Made by a program: the position numbers and the translations under genes. This document shows positions 1-10,539 of a DNA stretch of 64,000 nt, in pieces (position 1 is the first letter of the stretch; each line of letters begins with the position of its first letter). The notes under the pieces are model-generated. The model had not been told where the DNA came from. It ran no database searches and was given only the letters and a program-made list of their open reading frames with translations. The stretch covers positions 124,001-188,000 of the forward strand of contig NW_024465746.1 of the NCBI RefSeq assembly GCF_017591425.1. Direction: 5' to 3'. The DNA comes from Ochotona curzoniae. Taxonomy: Eukaryota; Chordata; Mammalia; Lagomorpha; Ochotonidae.

Positions 1-240
1 TTTATATTCCCTGCTTAATATTTCACAGTGTGTTCCTTGTTGGTTAAGATGGAAAAGACTCTTTTAATACCAGCATGGACTACTGTAAATATTCCATAAC
101 CCTCACTTGATGTATCAGTATTTCTGTTAAGATTACATTAAAGGCATTGTATCTACATCGATATTTTGCCTGAATCCCTGAATCATTATACTTCATAGAA
201 CTCCTAGATAAAAAATTTCCAGAATCATAATTTGTTTTTT
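1..240. other. Non-repetitive AT-rich sequence, no gene seen
   Basis: No SINE, L1 or coding signal was recognised here. A T-run at the right edge leads into the tail of the first SINE. Confidence 0.5.
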
Positions 241-566
241 TTAAAAGATTTATTTGTTTATTGGAAAGTCAGATATACATAAAGGGGGAGAGACAGAGAG
301 GGAGATCTTCCGTCTGATGACTCACCACCCAAGTGAGCGCAATGGCCGATGCTATGCCCATCCAAAGCCAGGAGCCAGGAACTTCCTCCAGGCATCCCAC
401 ACGGGTACAGGGTCCCAAAGTATTGGACCGTCCTCAACTGCTCTCCCAGGCCACAAGCAGGGAGCTGGACGGGAAGTGGAGCTGCTGGGATTAGAACCAG
501 CGCCCAAGTGGAATCCCGGAAGGTTCAAGGTGAGGACGTTAGCCTCTAGGCCATGCCGCCAGGCCC
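241..566 (-). mobile_element. Lagomorph C-type SINE, full length
   Basis: On the minus strand this reads tRNA-like head, body and A-rich tail. The plus strand shows the tail AAAGATTTATTTGTTTATTGG, the GGAGAGACAGAGAGG stretch, the body AGGCCACAAGCAGGGAGCTGG and the head ending GCCGCCAGGCCC. The B box appears as GGGATTAGAACC. No clear target duplication was found. Confidence 0.93.
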
Positions 567-672
567 TGCTGTCATGATTTATCATGTGCTAGAATATAAA
601 TATTTCCCTCTGTTATTAGATATTGCATGGAGATGTTTAGAGGCTGAGGTTTGTTTTAAAATGAAGCCTTTT

Positions 673-748
673 GGGGCTCGGCATGGTAGCTAGTGTCTAA
701 AGTACTTGTCTTGAACGCGCTGGGATCCCATATGGGCACCGGTTCGTG
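673..748 (+). mobile_element. C-type SINE, head only
   Basis: The first ~75 bp of the tRNA-derived head are present (GGGGCTCGGCATGGTAGC, then GGGATCCCATATGGGCACC, then GGTTCG). The SINE then stops and passes directly into L1 3' UTR sequence. The missing body and tail point to a deletion joining the two repeats. Confidence 0.75.
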
Positions 749-1540
749 GGAGTTCATCTTTGGTCTGGAAGTATCCTCACATCTGGATATGATAGCCTCC
801 ATTACACAGTTACTATACATCCCTTTAAATGAAAAGTCACAAAACCAAATCAACAACCTGAAGAAAAAAGAAATGAACATCATCATGGAGTTAAATAACA
901 TGGTACTGAATGACTAATGTGTCATTGAAGAAATGAAAAAGAAATTCAAGAACCTTCTTGAACAAAATGATGCTACTGTATGAGCTATGGGTCAGTGAAG
1001 AATTTAATGAGAAGAAAGTGTTTTGAAGAGGTGAAACTAACAACAAAATTAAAATCCATGAGATATAGTTTTCTGCTGATCTTTGTTGGTGAAATGTGTC
1101 TTCTGTAGGCAACAAATAGATGGGTTTTGTTTTTTGAATCCAGTCTATTAATCTATGACATCTGATTGATGAGTTTAAGCCATTTACATTCAGGGTTAAT
1201 ATGAATGGGTGGTAATTTGGTCCTGTTATTTTAGCGATGGATTGTTCATTGATTTAGTCCTCTGTTGTCTTTTACTGTAATGTTCTTCCATTTGCCTTTG
1301 GTTTTGGTGGGTGCTATTCCTCTTCTCTGTCAAGAGAACATCTTGAAGTATCCTTTGTAGGGCAGGTTTGGAAGAGGCAAATTCTTTTAACTTTTCTTTA
1401 CTGTGGAAGAATTTTATTTCATTTTCAAAGACAGAAGAAAGCTTTGCTGGGCACACTATCCTGGGCCGACACGTTTCTGCTTTTAGCATCTGGAATATGT
1501 TGCTCCATTCTCTTCTGGCCTGTGGAGCGTCCTGTGAGTT
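749..1540 (-). mobile_element. HAL1-like L1, copy A (3' UTR, ORF2 start, ORF1 end)
   Basis: Read on the minus strand, this holds the last ~90 codons of L1 ORF1 (minus frame 1226-1489, with KFFHSKEKLKEFASSKPALQ). The degenerate start of ORF2 follows, with ATG changed to ATA. At about 1070-1080 the sequence jumps directly to L1 3' UTR. The same jump is found in copy B at 22812-22823. Nearly all of ORF2 (most of the endonuclease, and all of the RT) is absent. The extreme 3' end is lost at the junction with the SINE head. ORF1p is the RNA-binding chaperone of L1; ORF2p would have to come from an intact L1. Confidence 0.75.
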
Positions 1541-1782
1541 AGTAGCTTACTGGCTGTGCTACATTGTCAGTCCTGTTCCCTTTTATCTTGATCCATACGG
1601 TCAGGAGTTCACAAAATTTACAACTTTTTACAAGGGACAAGGTTTATGGCATTGTCAGTTTTCTGTATTTTTGTCCTAATGTCTGTTTTTGTCTTTGGTA
1701 GTTCCTAATTTCACACATATGTTTGTTTTGGATGTATATCGATAGAATTTGGTTTATTGCTTCTGCGGGTCAAAGCATTTAC
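1541..1782. other. Filler between the two halves of copy A
   Basis: About 240 bp with no match to the corresponding L1 region of copy B. It separates the sense part of copy A from the inverted ORF1 segment. It could be captured DNA or old flank; no gene is visible. Confidence 0.4.
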
Positions 1783-2140
1783 ACTCTCACCAGGGGAAAC
1801 AAACAAAAAGCTGGAAGCAGAGCTGGCTCAGGCCAGAAAAAGTATTCCAGAATTGAAAGACACCATTTAAAGGCCAAATATAAGAGTAATGGGAGTCCCA
1901 GAGGCGCAGAAAGAGAAACTGGGATTAAAGGTGTATTCAATGAAATATTAAAGGAAAATTTCCTTAATCTAGAGAAAAAATCGGGAAGCTACGTCCAGGA
2001 AGGACACAGAATTCCCAACAGGGTTGATCAAAAGCGATCTTCACCACAACACATGATCATCAGGCTCTCTTCAATCGAACATAAGGAGAAAATCTTTAAA
2101 TGTGCACGTGAAAAAAATCAGCTGACATATTGTCAATTAT
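1783..2140 (+). pseudogene. Inverted L1 ORF1 segment of copy A
   Basis: The plus strand encodes the middle of L1 ORF1 in broken frames. The conserved run DQKRSSPQHMIIRLSS ends at EKNQLTY. It lies opposite in direction to the ORF1 end at 1226-1540 and stops close to where that piece begins in ORF1 coordinates. The arrangement is that expected of a 5' inversion made by twin priming. Frameshifts make it non-functional. Confidence 0.75.
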
Positions 2141-2160
2141 GTCAATTAACCTCTCACTTT

Positions 2161-2573
2161 TAAGATCCCTGGCATGCTTAAACTCCTGTGCAGTTACCAG
2201 GGTACCAGTTTCTGTTGACCCATTTTGGCAGTGAATGCTATCAATTAAAAATGTTTTCTAAAATGATAGTGTATTTTTATATTATGTTTTCATTCATATT
2301 TCTGGTTATATTTCATAGATAATATTTTAATGTAAACTTTCTGACATATATTGATATTTCATGACATATATTGATATTTCCATTGAGTCATTTGTCTCTT
2401 TCTATTTAACTTTTAGAAACTCTATATATTGGGTCTTAATTTATTATATATGTTTACATAAACTTTCGACCTGTGACATGTTTTTTAAGTTCGTAATGGA
2501 CTTTCTCTACACAAAACTAAAAAAAAAGTATAATGTTAAGAATCTTAATTTAAAAATAGATTCTTACATTTTT
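2161..2573. other. AT-rich stretch, no gene seen
   Basis: It contains a short direct repeat of TGACATATATTGATATTTC (near 2342 and 2362) and T/A-rich sequence. No coding or RNA gene signal was seen. Confidence 0.5.
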
Positions 2574-2940
2574 AAAAAGATTTATTTATTTTTATTGGAA
2601 AGGCATACAAACAGAGAGAAGGTGAGACAGAGAGGAAGATCTTTCATCCACTAGTTTGCTCCCCAAGTGGCTGCAACAGCTGGAGCTGAGCTGATCCCAA
2701 GCCAGGAGCCAGGAGCTTCTTCTGGGTCTCCCATGTGAGTGCAGGCGCTCAAGGCTTTGGACCGTCCTTGGCTGCTTTCCCAGGAAAGTGGGGCTGTCAG
2801 GACATGAACCACCACCCTCATGGGATCCTCGCACATGCAAGGTGAAGACTTCAGGCACAGGGCTACCGCACCAGGCCCTCATGGGATCCTCACGCATGTA
2901 AGGTGAAGGCTTCAGGCGCAGGGCTACCGCGCCAGGCCCT
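2574..2940 (-). mobile_element. C-type SINE with duplicated tRNA head
   Basis: This is a full-length minus-strand SINE from tail (TTTATTTATTTTTATTGG) to head. The 61 bp at the head end occur twice in tandem, at 2818-2878 and 2879-2939, each ending CCAGGCCCT. The duplicated piece carries the region of the RNA polymerase III A box. The copies differ at several positions, so the duplication is not very recent. Confidence 0.88.
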
Positions 2941-3540
2941 TGCATTCACTTCTGAGATTGTTTACAGGAGGGAATTTGGCTTTGTGCTTTCTGTGAGAGA
3001 CACTTAATTGAACTTTCCTACTCTGGAATATTAATCTGACCATTCTAAATTCATACATGTTGACACACCTTTCCTGGAATTATTTTATTCCACGGTTCTT
3101 ATTATCTTTTACAATTTTTATTGTTACTATCATTTTTCATTATGTAGTTTCGGTCCACGGTCTCCCTCCCCATTTTCTCCTCCCACCCTTTCTCCCTGTG
3201 CTATCATGGTAGTATGGTCCTCAGTAGCAGGCACAGGTTCAACATTCTGCCATTGAAGAGTATGACAGCATTGTAGGTACAAAAGCAGACTATCTAGAAT
3301 CATACGGTCATCGATTATTGAACCGATTCATCGAGTCTTCCTTGTATTGGGGAGTAGGGATGCATGCTGCAACGTATCTATACTGCCTGGCACGCTAATC
3401 TCCATCATATCCCATACATCCATGGGGATGTATGCATACACCTGTTTACCTAGATAGCTATGTATTTCATACTTTGCGTGACGCTTATCCTATATCAAAC
3501 CATACATTTGATTATTAAGACTACAAGAAATGTTTGAGTT
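2941..3540. other. Mostly unassigned; possible old L1 3' UTR
   Basis: The part at 3105-3400 has a pyrimidine-rich block (CTCCCTCCCCATTTTCTCC) after an AT-rich stretch. It resembles the minus-strand 3' ends of L1 elsewhere in the window, but the match is weak. The rest is unassigned and no gene is seen. Confidence 0.3.
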
Positions 3541-4170
3541 CTAGTAGGTATCCTTATTGATTTTTATTATTTTTTGTTTGCATACGTTTTTCCTTTCCAA
3601 TTGATTTTTAAAACAGTTTATCAAGTTTTGTAAAAATAAATTGCTTCAAGAATTCCATTAGAACTAATATGTATTGCTACATTATTTTCATGGGAAGGAC
3701 ACTCTTTTTTTTACAGCACTGGATCTTTCTTCTTTTTTTTTATTTTTATTATTTTTTATTGGAAAGGCAGATATACAGAGAGGAGAGACAGAGAGGAAGA
3801 TCTTCTGGCCGATGATTCACTCCCCAAGTGACCAAGTGACCGCAATGGCCGATGCTATGCCGATCTGAAGCCAGGAGACTCTTCTGGGTCTCCCACACGG
3901 GTGCAGAGTCCCAAAGCTTTCCCGGGCCACAGGCAGGGAGCTGGAAGGGAAGCGGGGCTGCCGGGATAGAACCGGCGCCCTTATGGGATCCCGGGCGTGC
4001 AAGGCGAGGACCTTAACCACTTGTGCCACCGCACCGGGCCCTGGATCTTTCTTCTTAACAACATAATTTTTTAAGAGAAGTCTGTAGTTTTCTTTATCAG
4101 TTTTTCTTATGTATTCTTTGATATTTTAAATTTATGATGCACTTAAAATGGCTTTTTTAAAATCCATCTT
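3541..4170 (-). mobile_element. Old L1 ORF2 fragment, interrupted by a SINE
   Basis: The sequence at 3590-3734 and 4057-4170 resembles the 3' part of an ancient mammalian L1 ORF2 read on the minus strand, for example AGAAGTCTGTAGTTTTCTTT. Every frame is closed. The SINE at 3735-4040 splits it and carries its own target duplication, so the L1 is older. Confidence 0.45.
3735..4040 (-). mobile_element. C-type SINE, young, with target duplication
   Basis: This is a complete minus-strand copy. It is flanked by the perfect 16-bp repeat CTGGATCTTTCTTCTT at 3719-3734 and 4041-4056. That is the mark of L1-machinery insertion and shows that the copy is fairly recent. The head reads GCACCGGGCC. Confidence 0.95.
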
Positions 4171-4339
4171 AGTTTATTCTTGGTTCTTGGAGGTGAAAGT
4201 TTAAGCATCTTGTGTGTAGTCATGGCTTTAACTAGTTATGGGTTTTTTCAGTTGATTGTCTTGGTTTTTCTATGTGGACAAACATAGGCATGTTTAACTT
4301 TCTAATACTAATACTTATTTTCCTTTGTTTTAATTCATT
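4171..4339. other. AT-rich sequence, no gene seen
   Basis: This may continue the old L1 to the left, but no convincing match was seen. Confidence 0.3.
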
Positions 4340-4720
4340 GGCCAGGGACACTGGTAATGGTGGGTTTGGAATTTATCCTCAGCTGTGAACAGACGCCTCC
4401 AGACGTAACAAAGCAAAGGCAAAGAGACTTTATTGCCAGTTTGAGCTAGGGTTCGAGTCTCATCCAGTGCAGTGGAGTCTTGACAAGGACCCTGCCCACA
4501 TCTCTTACACATTTTATATAGGGCTTTGGTTATACTTAATTCCAAGAATAGGTAGGATTTATGATTGGTCGATCTTTGTCGCCCATGACCACCTGTTAAC
4601 CAGGGACCTTCCGGGTCACTTCTGATTGGTCGACTCTGCCTAGGGTGGGTAACAACCCACTGTGGGGAAGTGGTCCCGTCAGTTCTAGGAAACCGAAGTT
4701 TGGGCTTAGGCTGTCCCACA
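4340..4720 (-). mobile_element. Solo-LTR-like element of an endogenous retrovirus
   Basis: The minus strand begins TGTGGGACAG at 4720. It has two CCAAT boxes (plus-strand ATTGGTCGA near 4564 and 4625), a TATA box (TATATAAAA, around 4513-4522) and a poly(A) signal AATAAA at 4429-4434. The poly(A) signal is followed by a GTCTCTTTGCC-type R/U5. This order U3-R-U5 fits a gammaretrovirus-like LTR. No primer-binding site or internal genes lie on either side, so it is probably a solo LTR. The 3' boundary and target duplication could not be fixed. Confidence 0.7.
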
Positions 4721-5928
4721 ACTTGTCGCGGCTTTACCTTAGTTCTCTACACAGCAAGCTGAGCACTTATTACAGAAGCCAAAATCAGCGGTTAGATGAA
4801 TAAACTATTTAAAATGGGTGCACAATGTTCTAGCCCCACAGTAACATATGGAAGAGTAGCACAGAAAGCACTTGTCTTTTTCCAGGTTTCAGAGCAAACT
4901 TTTCTGTGCTTCAAAACTGAAGACATGATACATTTAAAAAAATTTTTTTTTTGTCAGAATGGTAAGGCTTCCCTAGACTTTCAGTTTTCAAAACATTTAT
5001 CTTAAAATCATGAATATTTTTGAACTTTCCTTAGTGGCTTGCTCAGATTTACTGGGACAACTGATGGTTTCCTGCTTTACTAAATCGTCTGTTCAGTCAC
5101 TCGAGCAGGTGCTGTAATCAGCTTGCTCTTCACGCGCTCTCTCTTTAATTAAGTGGCGAATCTATTTTGCTAATATTTTATATTACGAAAAACAAATGTG
5201 TGAATTTCAAAAACTTCTGGCAACAAGAGTGTACAAAAATAAGCTATTTTAAAATCTTACTTTTTTCCATAATTTTTTTTTTGGTACTCTTGTCTGGCGA
5301 ACAATACAGCAGCGAATTCCATGTTGAAAATGTAAGCTCCATGGAGATGGTATAAAGATGCATTTTGCTAAATGAATCTCACTGGAAGCCGTTATGCTGA
5401 ATGGAATAAAGCAGTCCCAACAAGACAAACATCACGTATTCCCTGGTCTGTGGTAACTTGCCCACAAGGCACAGGGAGACGTCATCTGCGTAAATGAAAT
5501 GAACATCCTGCATTTGGTTACTGTTTACAGTCGTTTCTCGGACTCCTGAGGAATAGCATTTATTTTTTTTTCTATTTGCTAGTGTTGAGTGTTAAGCTTG
5601 CCATTGTAAAAAGATTTGAAAATATGCCACTGTAAAATTTAGGACAAATAAATAAGGAAGGAGGAAGGTGGGTGGGTGTCAGGCAGGTGTGAAATATCGC
5701 TGTGTTCTTAAATCTGTTTCATGAAATACACAAGATGGGGTCACTTTAAGTAAAAATAGGAAAAAATAGAAAAGGAGCTGCACCTTGTATCTGCCTCTCT
5801 TTTTTGTTCTGCCACTCAAAAAAAAAAGTTCACAAGAAATGCGAATCATTGACAGAAGCAATGCCTGGATTTCATGGCATTTTCTTTCTTTTTTTTTTTT
5901 TTTTACATCAAAATAGATATTTTAGTTT
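4721..5928. other. No gene recognised
   Basis: About 1.2 kb without a recognised repeat or gene. T-runs occur at 4937-4951 and 5886-5905. Short open frames have no recognisable content. Confidence 0.5.
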
Positions 5929-5942
5929 CCCCACAAACTTTT

Positions 5943-6269
5943 TTTTTTTTAAAGATTTATTTTTATTACAAAGTCAGATATACAGAGAGGAGGGGAGACA
6001 GAAAGGAAGCTCTTCCGTCTGAAGATTCACTCCCCAGGTGAGCGCAACGGCCAGTACTGCGCTGGTCCGAAGCCGGGATCCAGGAGCCTCTTCCGGGTCT
6101 CCCACGCGGGTGCAGGGTCCCAAAGCTTTGGGCCGTCCTGGACTGCTTTCCCAGGCCACAGGCAGGGAGCTGGAAGGGAAATGGGGCTGCCGGGATTAGA
6201 ACCGGCGCCGATATGGGATCCTGGCGCGCCCAAGGCGAGGACTTTAGCTGCTAGGCCACGCTGCCGGCC
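5943..6269 (-). mobile_element. C-type SINE, young, with target duplication
   Basis: Complete minus-strand SINE flanked by the perfect 14-bp repeat CCCCACAAACTTTT at 5929-5942 and 6270-6283. The body is close to consensus (B box region GGGATTAGAACCGGCGCC). Confidence 0.95.
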
Positions 6270-6283
6270 CCCCACAAACTTTT

Positions 6284-7636
6284 GAAGTACCTTTGTATGT
6301 TCAGAAGCGTGGAACAGTTTTTGGATGATTTGGCCTAAAGCCAAACCATTAACTCCCTTGTCTTTCCTCCCCTCCTCTTTCTGGTCCTGGTAATTAAGTT
6401 TATGATATCACAGGATGTTTTTCTTATCATCTAGAAAAATGAAAGCAAAGCAAAAGTGTGTATTGGGAAGTCCTGAATCCAAACCCAAATGCTAGCAACA
6501 AAAGTGTTGTGTCTCTTTTGTAACACATGAGGGTGCTGTTGGCTAACAAAAGGCTGTTTCCATTTAATGGCCGCTTTTCCACAGGCTTCTGGACTTCTCT
6601 AATTGCAGGACAGGGTTTGCTTTCCCGGGAGTTTTTGATGCTCTTTTCACCCATCACCTTAAAACACGGAAGGAAAGAAACACAACAGAGACGGTTGCTC
6701 AAGTTATTTTGTTGAACAGCAAAGACCCGTGTAGGTATTTTAGGGCTGTATGTATGTATGTAAGGATATTTTTATTCATTATTTGAGTTGTCTATTTAGA
6801 AACTTGTTTAAGTGAAAATCTTGGTTTTTTTTTTTTCCCACTTGGGATTTTATAGGCTTATTAAAGTCAGGGCAATGATGGGAAAACTGATTTACATAAC
6901 GTGGACCTGCAGGATCTATTTCTATGGGGTTGGGGTCTCAGTCTTGAGTCTTCCGAAGGACAAGAAACAATGAAGATTTCTCCCTGGGGGCCTGGGTGGT
7001 GGGGCATTTTAGTCGGAGGGGGCATCCGAGCAAACGGGCAGAAGTAGATACAGAGTAGATAGAAGTTTAACTAGGGAACAAAGCAGGGGCCACATGCCCA
7101 GCAGCCCTGACCCGCTGATCGGTCTGCAGCGGTTGGCAGCGGTTGGCTGCTCGCATCCCCTCCGGGAAGGGGGCGGTGGGAAGCAGCTGTGAGAATCCTG
7201 CTTCGCTGCTGCAGCCACGCGCCCCTTGCCCACCGCTGCTTGCTCTTCCTCGTCGTTGACCCTTCCCTGCTCCGTGTCTGTGGTGTCCCACCCGCCCAGT
7301 CTGTATTCAAACCTGAGCTCGGTCTCTCACCTACCACAGGACCCCATTGCAGTGGTCCCTGTACCTGCTGGGACAGCCCTGAGCAAAGTCTCACTGTGCT
7401 TGTACCCGTGTGTCTTCCTTTAGCACTGTGCGCGGTGTGTAGGGCGTGGACGGCCTGGGAGGGGCGTCAGGGGCTCACAGCCCCTCTCCACTGCTCTGTG
7501 TTGGGTTCAAACAAGAGGCTCTGGAACGTCTCTGCCCTCCGTTGAGTTCTAACAAGAGACCCTGAAACATCACTTTTCTCTCTTTGTATTTATTTTATAC
7601 ATTCCAGATTACTGTTATGCATCTTTGCAGTCACTA
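6284..7636. other. No gene recognised; 7.0-7.5 kb moderately GC-rich
   Basis: Overlapping open frames of up to 118 codons at 7070-7545 lie on both strands. They reflect GC richness and none has a recognisable domain. A poly(T) run is at 6823-6836. Confidence 0.5.
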
Positions 7637-7944
7637 TTTTTTTTTTTTTAAAGGCAGATATACAGAGAGGAGGAGGGAGAGAGAGGAAGATCTTCCAACC
7701 ACTGGTTTGCTCCCCAAGTGGCTGCAACAGCTGGGGCTGAGCTGATCCCAAGCCAGGAGCTTCTTCTGGGTCTCCCATGTGAGTGCAGGGTCCCAAGACT
7801 TTGGACCGTCCTTGACTGCTTTCCCAGGCCACAGGCAGGGAGCTAGATGGGAAGGGGGGCTGCTGGGATTAGAACCAGTGTCCATATGGGATCCCGGCGC
7901 GTCCAAGGCAAGGACTTTAGCCACTAGGCCACTGTGCTGGGCCC
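7637..7944 (-). mobile_element. C-type SINE
   Basis: Minus-strand copy from the GGCAGATATACAGAGAGG tail side to the head ending GCTGGGCCC. The body has CCACAGGCAGGGAGCTAG. The flanks show no certain target duplication. Confidence 0.92.
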
Positions 7945-8375
7945 TGAAGCCAATATTTAAAAGTAAACAAAATAAAAGAGAAACAGTCTGTTTATAATTA
8001 GTGCTTAAGTTTTCACAGGAAGCATCCTACTTTTCTTTTCTTTTTTAGAATCCTAGTTTTTCAGTCCTAAAACATTTGGTCCCAAAATATATAAATTCCT
8101 TTGCTGTGCTTTCCTTGTGTTTCCTCTTTAATTTCTAACTTTTTAACATTCCAGTTTATTTCTGCTTTCTTAGGTACTTGGTACTTTCTGAGTGATGGCT
8201 CCAGCTGGCAGGTGGCTGGAAGCAGTGCTGCTTTTAATTATCAGTGTTTTCTAAACATTGTGTAGTTTGGTTTTCGTGGCTTCTTGGATCCAGAAGTTAT
8301 CTGGGTAATTTATGAATTTTCTAAGCCAAGGTTAGATGCCATTTTGAATCTATTTTTTTAAAACGTATTTCTCAT
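7945..8375. other. No gene recognised
   Basis: AT-rich sequence with no repeat that I recognise. Confidence 0.45.
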
Positions 8376-8386
8376 CTTTAGTATTT

Positions 8387-8717
8387 TTAAAAAAATATTT
8401 ATTTTATTTTCATTACAAAGTCAGATATACAGAGAGGAGGAGAGACAGAGAGGAAGATCTTCCATCTGATGATTCACTCCCCAAGTGAGCACAATGGCCG
8501 ATGCTATGCTGATCCGAAGCCGGTATCCAGGAACCTCTTCCGGGTCTCCCACACGGGTGCAGGGTCCCAAGGCTTTGGACAGTCTTCGACTGCTTCCCCT
8601 GGCCACAAGCAGGGAGCTGGATGGGAAGTGGAGCTGCCGGGATTAGAACTGGCGCCCATATGGGATCCCGGCGTGTTCAGGGCGAGGACTTTAGCCGCTA
8701 GGCCACAGCGCCGGGCC
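8387..8717 (-). mobile_element. C-type SINE, young, with target duplication
   Basis: Complete minus-strand SINE flanked by CTTTAGTATTT at 8376-8386 and 8718-8728. The head is near consensus (CACAGCGCCGGGCCC). Confidence 0.95.
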
Positions 8718-8728
8718 CTTTAGTATTT

Positions 8729-10174
8729 GTTTATTTATTTATTTATTTTAAGTGGTTCTTCTATTGAGGTCCAAGATGAAGAATTTTTAGGATGTCGTGC
8801 ATTCACTGACTGTTAAATACTGGTAAGGCTTTCAAATCACATGGCTCCGAATTCTGTATCTGCAGTAGTTTGGAGCTGGCCCCGTGAAGGCAGGCACCGA
8901 GCTGGAGAGCGCCATGCGTGTGTCTACAGGGAGAGCAGGAGACACCGCAGACTCTTCCTCCGGTCCAGAAGCTGTTCTCTCGTATCCCGCACAGCCGCGC
9001 ATGGAGCTGGGAGTCCTGGTCAGGCCCTGCCGTGGGTGCTGGAGACCCTGCGACACAGGGCAGGCAGCGCCCGTCTGCACAGTGGGAAGAAGGGTTTCTG
9101 GCCAGAAGAAAGAGTATCCAGCACACGGGGTGGATCGGCCATCCGGGCCGAAGAGGAATTTCCGAGGGGAGTAGAGGATCTCAAAGCAGCGCCTGGTTTG
9201 TGAGTTTGTTGTAGTCTCGCACTTGTGTATCCGACCTCCCTGGGCACGCGGTCCTGGGCTGCCTAGCACAGGTTTGGTCCTGGATGGAATCCGGGTGTCA
9301 GGGCGCCTGTGGTGTGGTGGGATGGCCGTGGTGTTTGCTGGGGTCTCTGTGTGGAGTGGGGCACTCTGGAGGAACTCTGTCACCCTTCCAGGTTCCAGCC
9401 CTTAGTGGCTGGAGGTGGCAGGAGCTCCTGACTCCGTGGTGCCAGGTGCTGCTGTCCTTAGGGGTCGGCGGAGAGTGCAGCAAGCTTTTGGAAAGTTTGT
9501 TTTTAGGAAAAAGTTCTCAGGCAGTAAAGATGAGCTAATTCTGCAAGGAGACAAGGGACAGCTCAGTGTTTGCTCAGCACGGTTCTGCTGTGATGACAGA
9601 CGATGAAACCCTAGATATGCCCAGCTTTGAGATTCCGAACTGCGGGAAGCTGTGCGGGAAGCCGTGCAGCTGGGGCAAACGGCGGGTGAGGAGGTTGGCT
9701 CCCCTGCTGGCAAGGCTGCGAGGAGTTTCTGGCTGTGTGGCAAGGCCCAGCAGAATGTCTCTCTAATCACCGCATTGCTGCGGACACTTGATCACCTCTG
9801 ATATTTCCTGGAGTTCTCCCGAGGATGTTGCTGTTTTCCTGCCAATGTGAGATGATTTCTGTAAGTGGTGTAATACCTGAACCTGATTCTATCAATTGCA
9901 TTATGGCAAAAGTATCTAGCAACATAAGACAATGAGACACAGCTAAAAGCATACAGTAGTACAACTAAGCCAAATGTCTTATGTGTACACCTTTGTCCTG
10001 GATGTGTACGCCTTAAGATGTGTAATGCTCTCCTTAAGAAATGGCTTGGTAATATCTTAGAAACAGATGGCTGTCATGGAGGTACCAAGAGCTTGTTTAC
10101 CTTGCAGCCTCAAAATGCTGCATTACACCGAATGACGCAGTCATCCTGGCTTCCCACCACACAAAGCCAAAAGT
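8729..10174. other. Unique sequence, GC-rich between 8.85 and 9.75 kb; no gene assigned
   Basis: An (ATTT)n run lies at 8731-8750. The part at 8830-9770 is the most GC-rich unique stretch in the window. It holds overlapping open frames on both strands, the longest 183 codons on minus at 8832-9383. No frame shows a motif that I recognise, and several are open at once, as expected from base composition alone. A decayed exon or UTR cannot be excluded. Confidence 0.4.
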
Positions 10175-10190
10175 ATAAAGGTACCTTCTA

Positions 10191-10523
10191 GTTTTTTTTT
10201 TCCTTAAAGATTTATTTATTTATTTTTTTATTGGAAAGGCAGATATAGAGAGAGGAGAGACAGAGAGGAAGATCTTCCGTCCGATGATTCACTCCCCAAG
10301 TGAGCGCAACGGTCGATGCTATGCAGGTCCAAAGCCAGGAGCCTCTTCCGGGTCTCCCACGGGGGTGCAGGGTCCCAAAGCCCTGGGCCATCCTCGACTG
10401 CTTTTCCAGGCCACAGGCAGGGAGCTGGAAGGGAAGCGGGGCTGCCGGGACTAGAACTGGTGTGCCCAAATAGGATCCTGGGCGTGCAAGGCGAGGACCT
10501 TAACCACTGCGTCATCATGCTGG
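10191..10523 (-). mobile_element. C-type SINE with target duplication
   Basis: Complete minus-strand SINE. The flanks at 10175-10190 and 10524-10539 match at 15 of 16 positions (ATAAAGGYACCTTCTA). The head is slightly altered (GCGTCATCATGCTGG). Confidence 0.93.
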
Positions 10524-10539
10524 ATAAAGGCACCTTCTA

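Noticed and set aside
8832..9383. 183-codon minus-strand frame as a gene
   Set aside because: Other frames on both strands are also open, there is no recognisable domain, and the GC-rich base composition explains it.
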